A stretch of 64,000 nt of DNA from Thioclava dalianensis. GTDB lineage: Bacteria > Pseudomonadota > Alphaproteobacteria > Rhodobacterales > Rhodobacteraceae. How positions within the stretch are numbered: the stretch's first letter is position 1; each line of letters opens with the position of its first letter. Positions 43,330 through 52,373 of the stretch are shown here, one piece after another. The stretch is taken from contig NZ_JHEH01000002.1 in the NCBI RefSeq assembly GCF_000715505.1, forward strand, positions 1 through 64,000, written 5' to 3'. The position numbers and the translations under genes are program-made. The notes beneath the pieces are model-generated. The model searched no databases and was not told the DNA's origin. It saw only the letters and a list, made by a program, of their open reading frames with translations.

Positions 43330-46125
43330 CTAGCCCGCATTCCCGAACTGATCGAGCAGGCGCTTGAGGTAATCCAGCTCCTCCTCCGGGCGCAGCCTGT
43401 CGGCAGAGCGGCGGCGGATCTCGTCGAGCAGGTTTTGCGCCCGACGATAGACATCCTCTCCCTGCAACATGTCCTGATTGGTGCCCGCCTGCGATCCCTC
43501 GCCCTGCGCGCGGCCCAGCGGATCGCGCGGCATCTCGCGCCCGCCCGGCTGGCCTTGGCCTCCGGCCTGCTGATCGCCGCTTTCTCCCGGCTGGCCCTGC
43601 TGGCGCGCCTGCTCGCCGCGCAGTACCTCACCCAGCGCACGCATCCCGTCGCGCAGGGCCTGGATGGCATCGGCCTGCCGGTCGATGGCAGCGCCGTTAT
43701 CGCCCTGACGCAGAGCCTGTTCAGCCTGATCCATCGCGCGGCCTGCATCGTCAAGGCGACGCTCGGCCTGCTTGCCTTTCTCGGAATCAAAGCCGGGGAT
43801 CAGGCCTTTCTGGCGGTCCAGCTCACGACGCAGCGCGCGCTGGCGCTCCGCGAGGCTTTGGCCCTGCGTACCGCCCTGCCCGCCTTCAAGACCGGGCTGA
43901 TCACCCTGGCCCTGACCGTCGCGATTGGCCTGACCGTCTTGGCCCTGCCCGGTCTCGCCCTGACCTTGTCCGTCCTGACCCTGACCCTCTTCACCTTGGC
44001 CCTGACCTTGCCCCTGCTGCGCTTGATCTTGCCCCTGAGCGCCCTCGCCCGATTGCCCCTGCTGGCCGGGTTGCTGCGCGCCGGGTGCGTTTTGGCGCCC
44101 GCCCGGTTGCTGACGCTGGCGCTCCTCGGGGGTCATGAACTGGTCTTGCAGGTCGCGGAAAGATTGATCCGAAAGATCTTGCTGCTTGCGCAGCGTGTCT
44201 TGCAGATCGCGCATCGCTTGGCCGCCGGGCGTGTCGCCCTGCCCGCCTTGGCCCTGCGTGACCTTGAGGTTCTCCATCATCCGCGAGAGTTGATCGAGCA
44301 GCTCCTGCGCCTCGGCCATCCGGCCTTCTTCCATCAGCTTCTGGATCTGGTCCATCATCTGCTGGATCTGATCGCCGGTGATCTGCTGGCTGGGCTGATT
44401 CTGCTGTCCGAATTGCGGGCCCTCGTCTTGCTCTTGCGCGCGCTCGGCCAGCATCCGGACGTAATTGTCGGTCGCCTCTTTGAGCTCCTGCATCAGCTTG
44501 GCGATTTCATCCTTGCTGGCACCGTTGCGAATGGCCTCAGAGAGCTTCTCTTGCGCCTTTTGCATCGCGGCCAGCGCATCGGACAGCCCGCCATCCTCGA
44601 CCAGTTCCGCCATTTTCCAAAGCGCCTCGGCAATCTCGTCGCGCGCCTCGGGCGTCAGATCGCCATCCTCAAGCCGCCCGATCACGAGGCGCACCATCAG
44701 ATAAACCTCCTCGCGCTTGATGAACCCCTGATGCCGGTTCGAGATCGCGCGCAACAGCTCGGCCTCGCGCGGCGCATTGGCCCGCGACCACAGCAGATCG
44801 CGGCGCACTTCGATGAGGGCCGCGGCCAGCGGATCGAAAAAGCGTTTGCCCGGCAGGATCATCTCGCGGACACCTGTCGTGCCCGTCTGGCCGCGCCCGT
44901 CGACCACCTCCAGCTTGATCTTCACGGGCAGGTTCGCCCAAGGGTGCTTGGCGGCATCCTCGATCAGATTTTCAGTAAAATCGGCACGCGAGCCGGTGAT
45001 CGGCATGGGCAAATCATAGATCAGATCGGGGCGCTTTTCGGGGTCTATCGCGAGCCCGTAGCGGCGATCCACCTTGGCCAGATCGAGCGAGATCACGGCA
45101 TGGCCCTCGGTGACCGCGTAGTCATCCTCGGCATGAAACGGCTGGCTCAGCTTGCCATCGGCGCGCCGCTGGGCTGCGGCCTCAAGCGTGACCTTGGGCG
45201 CGGAGTCACTCGCCACTGCGACATGGAACACCCGCCCCGCAGGCCCGTCCAACGTGATCAGCCCGTTGCGCTCGGCCTCAAACTCGCGGGTCTCGACCCC
45301 CTCGCCACTTTGCGCCGCACCCTGCTGGGGCAGTGCGGCCGGGTTCGACACGCTCTCGGAGAATTTGATCGCACCGGCCGAGCCATAAAGCCTGATCGAG
45401 AACCGCGTGCCCTCGGGCACCGTGATCGTGTCGCCCTCGACCTTGTTGAGATACAGCCCCGGCTTGCCGGTATAGCGCGGCGGCGAGGCCCAGCCTTCCC
45501 AGCTTGGCCCCATTGCCGCCTGCGCCGATCCGCTCGCGCCCGGATTCAGTTGGGAGGGGTTCCAGATCCGCGCGGGCACACCGAAAATCACCGCCACGAC
45601 CAGCGCGCTCAGCGCCGTCATACGCAATGCGTAGGGATCGCGGCGGGCCAGATCGGGGTTCGGGCGCGGCGGACGCGCGCTCTGTGCCTGCTCTGCCATA
45701 CGCCGCAGATGGGCCGCCCAAAGCGCACGCGCGCCGGGATCGTCCCCGCCCAGAGCCATCTCATCGGTGAGCGCGGCAAGCGGACGGCCGGGCAGCGTCG
45801 CATCCAGCCGCGCAATCGCCTCGGCCCGGCGCGGCCAGCGCATCTTCCACAGGCCCCAGCCGAGCCCCGCAAGCAACACGACAGCCGCCGCCCACCAGAA
45901 CCAGCGGCTCTGCGCGCCCAGCTCAGCGGGAAAATTGAAAGCGAGCGCTGCCAACAGCACAGCCAATACCGAAAGAAGCGGCCAGAAGGCCCGCAAGGCG
46001 CGTTCCAGCACCATGCCCGCCCAAGTCAACGCGATGGCGCGCGCAAGGGGCGTGAGCGGCCCCGCATCCGAGCGCTCAGAGCGGCGTGAACCGATCGCTT
46101 TGGCAAACCAGCGTTTTACCGGCAT
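43330..46125 (-). CDS. TIGR02302-family large membrane protein
   Basis: A 931-residue protein of the TIGR02302/DUF4175 family, unknown in function. Two helices near the start (about 46-66 and 72-92) anchor it; a further helix lies near 170. A beta-rich region (about 215-420) is followed by long helices with coiled-coil character (about 470-660). A striking Q/G-rich stretch (about 672-755, GQGQGQGEEGQGQ-like) comes next, then another helical part ending LDYLKRLLDQFGNAG. It lies just after lysA on the same strand. The low-complexity part makes the DNA there repetitive (about 43860-44110), but it is coding. Confidence 0.88.
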   Translation of the reverse strand: MPVKRWFAKAIGSRRSERSDAGPLTPLARAIALTWAGMVLERALRAFWPLLSVLAVLLAALAFNFPAELGAQSRWFWWAAAVVLLAGLGWGLWKMRWPRRAEAIARLDATLPGRPLAALTDEMALGGDDPGARALWAAHLRRMAEQAQSARPPRPNPDLARRDPYALRMTALSALVVAVIFGVPARIWNPSQLNPGASGSAQAAMGPSWEGWASPPRYTGKPGLYLNKVEGDTITVPEGTRFSIRLYGSAGAIKFSESVSNPAALPQQGAAQSGEGVETREFEAERNGLITLDGPAGRVFHVAVASDSAPKVTLEAAAQRRADGKLSQPFHAEDDYAVTEGHAVISLDLAKVDRRYGLAIDPEKRPDLIYDLPMPITGSRADFTENLIEDAAKHPWANLPVKIKLEVVDGRGQTGTTGVREMILPGKRFFDPLAAALIEVRRDLLWSRANAPREAELLRAISNRHQGFIKREEVYLMVRLVIGRLEDGDLTPEARDEIAEALWKMAELVEDGGLSDALAAMQKAQEKLSEAIRNGASKDEIAKLMQELKEATDNYVRMLAERAQEQDEGPQFGQQNQPSQQITGDQIQQMMDQIQKLMEEGRMAEAQELLDQLSRMMENLKVTQGQGGQGDTPGGQAMRDLQDTLRKQQDLSDQSFRDLQDQFMTPEERQRQQPGGRQNAPGAQQPGQQGQSGEGAQGQDQAQQGQGQGQGEEGQGQDGQGQGETGQGQDGQANRDGQGQGDQPGLEGGQGGTQGQSLAERQRALRRELDRQKGLIPGFDSEKGKQAERRLDDAGRAMDQAEQALRQGDNGAAIDRQADAIQALRDGMRALGEVLRGEQARQQGQPGESGDQQAGGQGQPGGREMPRDPLGRAQGEGSQAGTNQDMLQGEDVYRRAQNLLDEIRRRSADRLRPEEELDYLKRLLDQFGNAG

Positions 46126-46173
46126 GACTTCCTTTCGAACCTGTCTGCGCGCGCCGATTCCCGCAGATGCGGG

Positions 46174-47439
46174 TCAGAGCCACTCAGGTATCGTATCGCG
46201 CGCCAGCATTTCCTCAAAGCTCGGTCTTGCCCGGATGAGTGCGAATTCGCCGCCCCGCACCAGAACTTCAGGGATCAGAGGGCGCGAATTATACTCAGAC
46301 GACATTACCGCGCCATAAGCCCCGGCAGAGCGGAACGCCACCAGATCGTCCGCGGCGAGCGGCACCATGTTGCGCGCCTTGGCAAATGTATCGCCCGTCT
46401 CGCAGACCGGACCCACGATATCATAGGGCTGCGCCACCGTGCCGGGCTCGGCCTCGATCACGGGGACAATGTCATGATAGGCGCCATACATCGAGGGCCG
46501 CACCAGATCGTTCATCGCCGCGTCCACGATCAGGAAATCGCGCCCCTCCCCCTTTTTGAGATAGATCACCGAGGTCACGAGCATCCCGGCATTGCCCGAG
46601 ATCAGGCGGCCCGGCTCGATCTCGATCTCGCAGCCCAGATCGCCCAGCGACTCCTCGATCACCTTGCCATATTCGATCGGCAGCGGCGGCGCGGAGTTCG
46701 AGCGCTCATAGGGAATGCCCAAGCCGCCGCCCAGATCGAGACGGCGAATGTCATGGCCGTCTTCGCGCAATTGCAGCGTCAGATCGCGCACCTTGGCAAA
46801 GGCCTGCGCAAAGGGCTCCAGATCGGTCAATTGCGAACCGATATGCACATCGACGCCGATCACCTCGATGCCCGGCAGATCGGCGGCCTGCGCATAGACC
46901 GCACGGGCGCGCGCAATCGGAATGCCGAATTTATTCTCGGATTTGCCGGTCGCGATCTTCTCATGGGTTTTGGCGTCGACATCGGGGTTCACCCGCAAGG
47001 CGATAGGGGCGCTCACCCCCAGCTTTGCCGCGATCTGCGAAATCGCCAGCAGCTCAGGCTCGGATTCGACGTTGAACTGACGGATGCCCTGTTCAAGCAC
47101 ATAGGCGATCTCTTCGCGCGTCTTGCCGACGCCCGAAAACACCACGCGATCCCCCGGAACACCGGCGGCGCGCGCCCGACGATACTCGCCCCCCGAGACC
47201 ACATCCATCCCGGCGCCCAGATCGCCCAGCAGCTTGAGCACCGCAAGGTTCGAATTGGACTTGATGGCAAAGCAAATCAGGTGATCGGTCCAGCCCAAAG
47301 CCTCCTGGAACAGCTTGAAATGCCGCTCCAGCGTGGCGGAGGAATAGACGTAGAACGGCGTGCCAACCTGCCGGGCAATCTCGGGCAGCGGCACGTCCTC
47401 GGCATGCAAGATGCCGTCGCGATACAGAAAATGGTCCAT
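46174..47439 (-). CDS. lysA: Diaminopimelate decarboxylase
   Basis: A 421-residue fold III PLP enzyme for the last step of lysine synthesis. The PLP lysine is in CFAIKSNSNLAVL (about residue 59). Also present are SGGEYRRA, FSGVGKTREEI, the HIGSQLTDL histidine, DLGGGLGIPY, EPGRLISGNAG and the catalytic cysteine in GPVCETGDTF. It is in an operon argH-lptM-lysA followed by the TIGR02302 gene. Confidence 0.96.
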   Translation of the reverse strand: MDHFLYRDGILHAEDVPLPEIARQVGTPFYVYSSATLERHFKLFQEALGWTDHLICFAIKSNSNLAVLKLLGDLGAGMDVVSGGEYRRARAAGVPGDRVVFSGVGKTREEIAYVLEQGIRQFNVESEPELLAISQIAAKLGVSAPIALRVNPDVDAKTHEKIATGKSENKFGIPIARARAVYAQAADLPGIEVIGVDVHIGSQLTDLEPFAQAFAKVRDLTLQLREDGHDIRRLDLGGGLGIPYERSNSAPPLPIEYGKVIEESLGDLGCEIEIEPGRLISGNAGMLVTSVIYLKKGEGRDFLIVDAAMNDLVRPSMYGAYHDIVPVIEAEPGTVAQPYDIVGPVCETGDTFAKARNMVPLAADDLVAFRSAGAYGAVMSSEYNSRPLIPEVLVRGGEFALIRARPSFEEMLARDTIPEWL

Positions 47440-47454
47440 GGGCGATCCTGGGCT

Positions 47455-47559
47455 TTACGGAGTGGCGCTGTCGGCCTGCGCGGGCGGAACGGGCGGACCG
47501 TCGACACCGCAGGCGGCAAGGGCGAGTAGAACGAGAGAGAGCAAGGCTGCGCGTTTCAT
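47455..47559 (-). CDS. lptM: Small lipoprotein LptM-like (34 residues)
   Basis: A 34-residue protein: a basic start (MKRAALLSL), a short signal helix, lipobox LAAC with Cys17, and a proline-rich tail ([14 protein letters not shown]). It is too short for most gene finders. LptM (formerly YifL) matures the LptD/LptE outer membrane LPS translocon, and is known between argH and lysA. Here its ATG overlaps the argH stop as ATGA (47556-47559), and its stop is 15 bases before lysA. Position, length and lipobox together make the call solid. Confidence 0.88.
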   Translation of the reverse strand: MKRAALLSLVLLALAACGVDGPPVPPAQADSATP

Positions 47560-48962
47560 CCGAGGATCTCCCGCCAGCGCGCGACCTGCGCGCGCACCTG
47601 ATCGGGCGCCGTGCCGCCATAGGACTGGCGCGAGGCCACGGAATTATGCACGCCCAGCACGTCGAAGACAGCCTCGGTGATGCCAGGATGCACCGCATGC
47701 ATCTGCTCTAGGCTGAGATCGGGCAAATCGCAGCCCGCAGCTTCGGCCATCGCGACCAGCGAGCCCGTGACATGATGCGCCTCGCGGAAGGGCAGCCCTG
47801 CCTCGCGCACCAGCCAATCGGCCAGATCCGTCGCCGTCGAGAAGCCCGAGGAAGCGGCGGCTTCCAGATTGGCCTGATGAACACTCAGATCGCCGATCAT
47901 GCCCGCCATCGCAGCCAGCGCCAGCATCAGGTTGTCGGCAGCATCGAAAACCTGCTCTTTATCTTCCTGCATGTCCTTGGAATAGGCCAGCGGGAGGCCC
48001 TTCATCACGGTGAACAAAGCCACCGAGGCACCCAGAATCCGACCGATCTTGGCACGGATCAGCTCGGCTGCATCGGGGTTACGCTTTTGCGGCATGATCG
48101 ACGAGCCGGTCGACCATTTGTCCGACATCGACACGAACCGGAACTGAGCCGACGACCAGATCACCAGCTCTTCCGCCAGACGCGACAGATGCACCGCGCA
48201 GATCGCAGAGGCGGAGAGGAATTCCAGCGCGAAATCACGATCCGACACGGCATCGAGGCTGTTGGCCATCGGCCGGTCGAAGCCCAGCGCCTGCGCCGTG
48301 GCGAACCGGTCGATATTGAACCCGGTGCCCGCAAGCGCCGCAGCCCCGAGCGGGCTTTCATTCATCCGCTTGCGCGCATCTTCAAAACGCGACTTGTCGC
48401 GGGCGAACATCTCGACATAGGCCATCATGTGATGCCCAAACGTCACCGGTTGCGCCGTTTGCAAATGGGTAAAGCCCGGCATCACCCAATCCGCGCCCTC
48501 TTCGGCGCGTGCCACGGCCGCGCGGATCAGCGCATCGAGGCCCGAGATGGCGGCATCGCATTGCTCGCGCACCCAAAGCCTGAAATCCGTCGCGACCTGA
48601 TCATTGCGCGAGCGCGCCGTGTGCAGACGGCCCGCGGGCTCGCCCACCAGCACCTTGAGGCGCGCCTCTATATTCATGTGAATATCCTCAAGGGCGGCGG
48701 AGAATTCGAACTTGCCCGTTTCGATTTCTGACAAAACCGTTACCAGCCCTTCCCCGATCGCTTCGGCATCCTTATCACTAATGATGCCTTGTGCGGCGAG
48801 CATCGCGGCATGAGCACGGCTGCCACGGATATCTTGCGTGTAGAGCCGCTGGTCAAACCCGATCGAGGCATTGATTGCCTCCATGATCGCATCGGGCCCC
48901 GCGGCGAAACGCCCGCCCCACATCGCGTTGGAGGCTTGACTGTCTTTGGTGCTGTCGGTCAT
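47556..48962 (-). CDS. argH: Argininosuccinate lyase
   Basis: A 468-residue fumarase-superfamily enzyme that splits argininosuccinate to arginine and fumarate. The signature [12 protein letters not shown] (about 284-295) is intact, with [11 protein letters not shown] near the start, [13 protein letters not shown] (about 118-130) and TGSLVAMAE near the end. The length is normal. It starts only 27 bases from the divergent tlpA gene, so the promoters must overlap. Confidence 0.97.
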   Translation of the reverse strand: MTDSTKDSQASNAMWGGRFAAGPDAIMEAINASIGFDQRLYTQDIRGSRAHAAMLAAQGIISDKDAEAIGEGLVTVLSEIETGKFEFSAALEDIHMNIEARLKVLVGEPAGRLHTARSRNDQVATDFRLWVREQCDAAISGLDALIRAAVARAEEGADWVMPGFTHLQTAQPVTFGHHMMAYVEMFARDKSRFEDARKRMNESPLGAAALAGTGFNIDRFATAQALGFDRPMANSLDAVSDRDFALEFLSASAICAVHLSRLAEELVIWSSAQFRFVSMSDKWSTGSSIMPQKRNPDAAELIRAKIGRILGASVALFTVMKGLPLAYSKDMQEDKEQVFDAADNLMLALAAMAGMIGDLSVHQANLEAAASSGFSTATDLADWLVREAGLPFREAHHVTGSLVAMAEAAGCDLPDLSLEQMHAVHPGITEAVFDVLGVHNSVASRQSYGGTAPDQVRAQVARWREILG

Positions 48963-48989
48963 GGTACGAGCCCTTTTTACGGAGGCGAT

Positions 48990-49535
48990 ATGTTGCGGTT
49001 TCTAGTCCTTTATACGGCGCTCGCGCTGGGTGCAAATGTTGCGCAAGCTGCCGATCTCGATGCGCTCAAGCAAGGCGAGATGGCCTCTCTTGTGACGTAC
49101 TCGAAACCGCTCCCCGTCCCGCCCTTCACCTTTACCGATGATAAAGGCGGCAAGCACAGCCTTGAGGACTACAAGGGCAAAGTGGTTTTGGTGAATTTCT
49201 GGGCCACATGGTGCCCGCCTTGCCGCGAGGAAATGCCCGATCTCAATGCGCTTGAGAAAAAGCTGGGCGGCGACAAGTTTGCCGTGGTCACGATCGCGAC
49301 CGGCGGATCGAACTCGCCCGCGAAGGTCGACAAATTCTTTGACAGTGAGAAGATCGACGCGCTGCCGCGCTACTACGACCCCGCCTCTTTTGCGGCGCGC
49401 GCGATGGGCGTTTTGGGTCTGCCGGTATCGGTTCTGATCGACGAGAACGGGCACGAAATCGGGCGCATGATCGGCGGCGCCGTCTGGAATTCTCCTGATG
49501 CGATCCACCTGTTCAAGACCTTGATCGAGGAATAA
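48990..49535 (+). CDS. TlpA-like thiol:disulfide thioredoxin
   Basis: A 181-residue periplasmic thioredoxin-fold protein. It has a signal peptide (1-20, AQA) and the redox motif WCPPC (Cys75, Cys78) in [21 protein letters not shown], then the cis-proline [10 protein letters not shown]. Such TlpA/ResA proteins reduce cytochrome c or Cu-center cysteines. GGAGGCGAT precedes the ATG at 48990. The gene is divergent from argH with a 27-base gap; ccmF-ccmH lie 38 kb away. Confidence 0.9.
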   Translation: MLRFLVLYTALALGANVAQAADLDALKQGEMASLVTYSKPLPVPPFTFTDDKGGKHSLEDYKGKVVLVNFWATWCPPCREEMPDLNALEKKLGGDKFAVVTIATGGSNSPAKVDKFFDSEKIDALPRYYDPASFAARAMGVLGLPVSVLIDENGHEIGRMIGGAVWNSPDAIHLFKTLIEE

Positions 49536-49933
49536 AGCCTGCGTCTGCGGCGATTTCTTCCGACTGCGTCGATTAAGACGGTCGACTGTGTGCTTGCTCT
49601 GGTCGCGCGGCTTGCTCTGGCGTTGCCGCGTGCTCTGAGGCCATGGCTTGAAAATGCGGGGCACGGCCGATGGCATTGGCGAAACCGGCCTCGATCTGAA
49701 GGGCAAACCCCACGAGCTGGCGTCTCAAGCGCGATCAGACATGTCTTGCCATAGGCTGCGTTCCCCGCGTCACGCAACACGCCCCTACGCCACATCGCGT
49801 TTCTTGCTTCACGCCGCGCAGCCTACCGCGGCGCAGCTCGGCGCGGAGCGCACCTAAGACATCGCGTGCGTCTGCACCCCCTTCGTCCTGCCTCCCTCGT
49901 CGCCTGCGTCGAAGCCCGCCAGAAACAATAGGT
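49536..49933. other. Non-coding interval between tlpA and the PAS gene
   Basis: 398 bases between convergent genes. I see no convincing gene, promoter or strong terminator. Short open frames on both strands lack ribosome sites and family sequence. Confidence 0.6.
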
Positions 49934-51172
49934 TTATGCCGCGTGCGCACGGCGCAGGTAGCTGGTCAGCGCTTGTTCAATGTCTTCGGATAGGCTCATT
50001 ATCGCCTCAAGGCGCCCCTTGATGTCGTCATGAAACTCATCAAGCTGATCAATCGTCGCGCTGAGCCCTCCGGAATTGTCCCGCATTCGCCCGCATTCGA
50101 CCCGCCCCAGAACGCGGATCGTGTCGAGCCCAAGCATCTGACGGCGAATATCACGGCTTTGCTGGGTGAGCTGCGCTGCAATCTCGGCTGCTCGTCCCAT
50201 CGCAAGACGCGCATCATTGGCCGATTTTTGGTGCAACGCGGTCAGCAGGGCGCGTTCGTGGTCCCAATCGATCCCCTCGACAGGATCAGTCTTGAGATAC
50301 TTCGCCGTCATCTCCGAGAGCAGCCGACTGCTACCAAGCAAAAAGAGTGACCGCGCCATTTCGCGTGACATCGTATCGCAGATATTTCCGTCGCCTGCCA
50401 CGAAGCTGCGCAGCCGAGCCGAAATCACCACGGAAGAAGCCTTGTAATTCTCTGAGATCGCAGAGATCGGACCGCCCGAAGGCTCCAGACGCGAGGCCAC
50501 GATGCGCATGTTATTGGGCACCGATTGCAGCGCGTCGAAACTGCGCAGAAGCCCGACCTGCTCTCTGGCGACGCGTGCCATCACGTCATTCATTTCGACC
50601 AAGATTTGGGTGCGCGGATCGTCGGGGCGTCGCAGATAGCGATCACGCTCCGCCAGTTCGCCACCAAGCGCATGCGCCATGAAACTGATATAGCTCGAGA
50701 AGCCCAGCGAATTGGCATGCTGGCGCAACAATTCGCTCGAACGCTCAGGATCGAGCTTTTCGCGGCGCTCCCGCTCGGCAAAACTCGCATAGAATTGGAG
50801 CATCTGCGTCGATAGCGCGCTCATCGGTTTGAGGCGAACCGACAGATAGCCTCCATCGATCGGCAGGATCACCGCGAAAACCCAGTACCAGCCCCCGCCC
50901 TTTGCCCGGTTTTTGACATAGGCCCCCATCGGATGGCCCTGCTGGATCGCCTCCCACAGCATGTGAAAGACGCCGCGCGGCGTATCGGGATGGCGGACGA
51001 TCTTATGCGGCGCCCCGATAAGTCCTGGCCATTCGAAGCCCGAAACGCGACGGAACACCTCGTTCCCGGCTTCAATCACGCCGCGCGTATCGGCGCGTGA
51101 ATAAAAAAGCTCTTCCAGTCCGAAGGGGACCTCCCCGGAATGTCGGTCTGCCGTGTCCACGTGCTGGTTCAT
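49934..51172 (-). CDS. PAS-domain signalling protein (Aer-like N-terminus)
   Basis: A 412-residue soluble protein. Residues about 15-125 form a PAS domain of the Aer/redox-sensor type: FYSRADTRGVIEAGNEVFRRVSGF, IVRHPDTPRGVFHMLW and KGGGWYWVFAVILPI. The rest is predicted helical, ending in a coiled segment (QLDEFHDDIKGRLEAIMSLSEDIEQAL). I do not see an MCP signalling hairpin, HisKA, GGDEF or EAL domain, so the output is unknown. It is divergent from the EAL gene (170 bases), and could control it. Confidence 0.78.
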   Translation of the reverse strand: MNQHVDTADRHSGEVPFGLEELFYSRADTRGVIEAGNEVFRRVSGFEWPGLIGAPHKIVRHPDTPRGVFHMLWEAIQQGHPMGAYVKNRAKGGGWYWVFAVILPIDGGYLSVRLKPMSALSTQMLQFYASFAERERREKLDPERSSELLRQHANSLGFSSYISFMAHALGGELAERDRYLRRPDDPRTQILVEMNDVMARVAREQVGLLRSFDALQSVPNNMRIVASRLEPSGGPISAISENYKASSVVISARLRSFVAGDGNICDTMSREMARSLFLLGSSRLLSEMTAKYLKTDPVEGIDWDHERALLTALHQKSANDARLAMGRAAEIAAQLTQQSRDIRRQMLGLDTIRVLGRVECGRMRDNSGGLSATIDQLDEFHDDIKGRLEAIMSLSEDIEQALTSYLRRAHAA

Positions 51173-51342
51173 CGGATCCTCGGATATCTGCGATTCCCCC
51201 TCACGCTAAGGCTGAAACCTTACTGAAGCGTTGATGGTCGTCCTGTCGTAGCCTCACATTCATCACGCCGATTTTCCGCGCATCTTCACGGATTGTTAGG
51301 AACTGTCCCCCAGTTTTGTTTCACTGGCGATGGAGTGAGCCG

Positions 51343-52188
51343 ATGACGAATCTTGAGGAACGTGATCCAAATCCGGTGAATGCCGAGCTGTCCAACCCGC
51401 TTGCATTTGCCGTCGCCGAACAGGATCGGCATGTCATCGAGCTCGTGCGCGACGCAATTGCACGGCGCGATGTCGTACTGGCCTATCAGCCGGTCATGCA
51501 GACTGCCCGCCCCGACCGCCCGGCCTTCTATGAAGGCCTGATCCGCGTGCGCGACGAAACCGGCCGCATCATTCCGGCGCGCGACTTCATTGAAACGGTC
51601 GAGCTGACCGAACTGGGGCGCAAGCTTGATTGCCTCGCGCTCGAAATGGGACTGGCTGCGCTGATGGAGAATGCCGGATTACGCCTTTCGATCAACATGT
51701 CGGCGCGCTCGATCGGCTATCCTGGCTGGATGAAGACGCTCAATCGTGGACTTGCGGTAGATGAGACCATCGCAGACCGGCTGATCCTCGAGATTACAGA
51801 GAGTTCGGCGATGTATTTGCCCGACCTCGTCACCGTTTTCATGGAAGAATTGCAGGCACGTGGCGTGACCTTCGCGCTAGATGATTTTGGCGCGGGCTAC
51901 ACGTCATTTCGATATCTGCGCGAATTCTACTTCGATATCATCAAGATCGACGGTCAATTCGTGCGGGGCGTGGCGCAGCATCCCGACAACCAAGCCCTCA
52001 TGAAATCCCTGCTCGATATCGCGCGGCATTTCGAGATGTTCACGGTCGCGGAATCGGTCGAGACCGCCGCCGATGCAGAGTACCTCACGAAGATCGGTCT
52101 TGACTGCCTTCAGGGCTACTACTTCGGGGCCCCGACCGTCATGCCGCCATGGCGACGTCCGTCATCGGCACAGCGGCGCAGCGCCTAA
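51343..52188 (+). CDS. Stand-alone EAL-domain c-di-GMP phosphodiesterase
   Basis: A 281-residue protein that is almost only an EAL domain. The catalytic set looks complete: YEGLIRV (the EAL motif reads EGL), INMSARS (Asn), EITES (Glu), LDDFGAGYTSF (double Asp), IKIDGQF (Lys), ESVET (Glu) and LQGYYFG (Gln). It should hydrolyse cyclic di-GMP to pGpG. It lacks a sensor domain; the divergent PAS protein may supply it. GGAGTGAGCC precedes the ATG at 51343. Confidence 0.87.
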   Translation: MTNLEERDPNPVNAELSNPLAFAVAEQDRHVIELVRDAIARRDVVLAYQPVMQTARPDRPAFYEGLIRVRDETGRIIPARDFIETVELTELGRKLDCLALEMGLAALMENAGLRLSINMSARSIGYPGWMKTLNRGLAVDETIADRLILEITESSAMYLPDLVTVFMEELQARGVTFALDDFGAGYTSFRYLREFYFDIIKIDGQFVRGVAQHPDNQALMKSLLDIARHFEMFTVAESVETAADAEYLTKIGLDCLQGYYFGAPTVMPPWRRPSSAQRRSA

Positions 52189-52285
52189 CTCCACGCGTGA
52201 CAGACGAACAATCTGCGGCGATCTACCGCTGGTTCCAGCGGTGTTTGCCCCATCAACACAAGGTAACTTTCTCCATACAGACCCC

Positions 52286-52327
52286 TTTCGACTTGACCTG
52301 AACACGACAGGTTGCATGCTGTCGAAA
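52286..52327 (+). promoter_or_regulatory. Inverted repeat in the phaA leader
   Basis: TTTCGAC (52286-52292) and GTCGAAA (52321-52327) are exact complements, with an inner CCTG/CAGG pair (52297-52300 and 52308-52311). It lies 47 bases upstream of the phaA ATG. It could be a leader hairpin or an operator. Confidence 0.35.
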
Positions 52328-52373
52328 AGAAGGACGGCGTGATCGCGCGCCGGTTCGTGATTGGAGGATCTAC

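Noticed and set aside
43860-44110. Repetitive DNA that could suggest a CRISPR or tandem-repeat array
   Set aside because: It is the Q/G-rich coding region of the TIGR02302 protein. There are no regular repeats with unique spacers and no cas genes.
43435-46089. An 884-codon open frame opposite the TIGR02302 gene
   Set aside because: Antisense shadow. The long Leu/Thr/Ala runs simply mirror the Gln/Gly-rich codons on the coding strand.
49648-49857. A 69-codon frame between tlpA and the PAS gene
   Set aside because: No ribosome site, no recognisable domain, and its composition matches the surrounding non-coding DNA.
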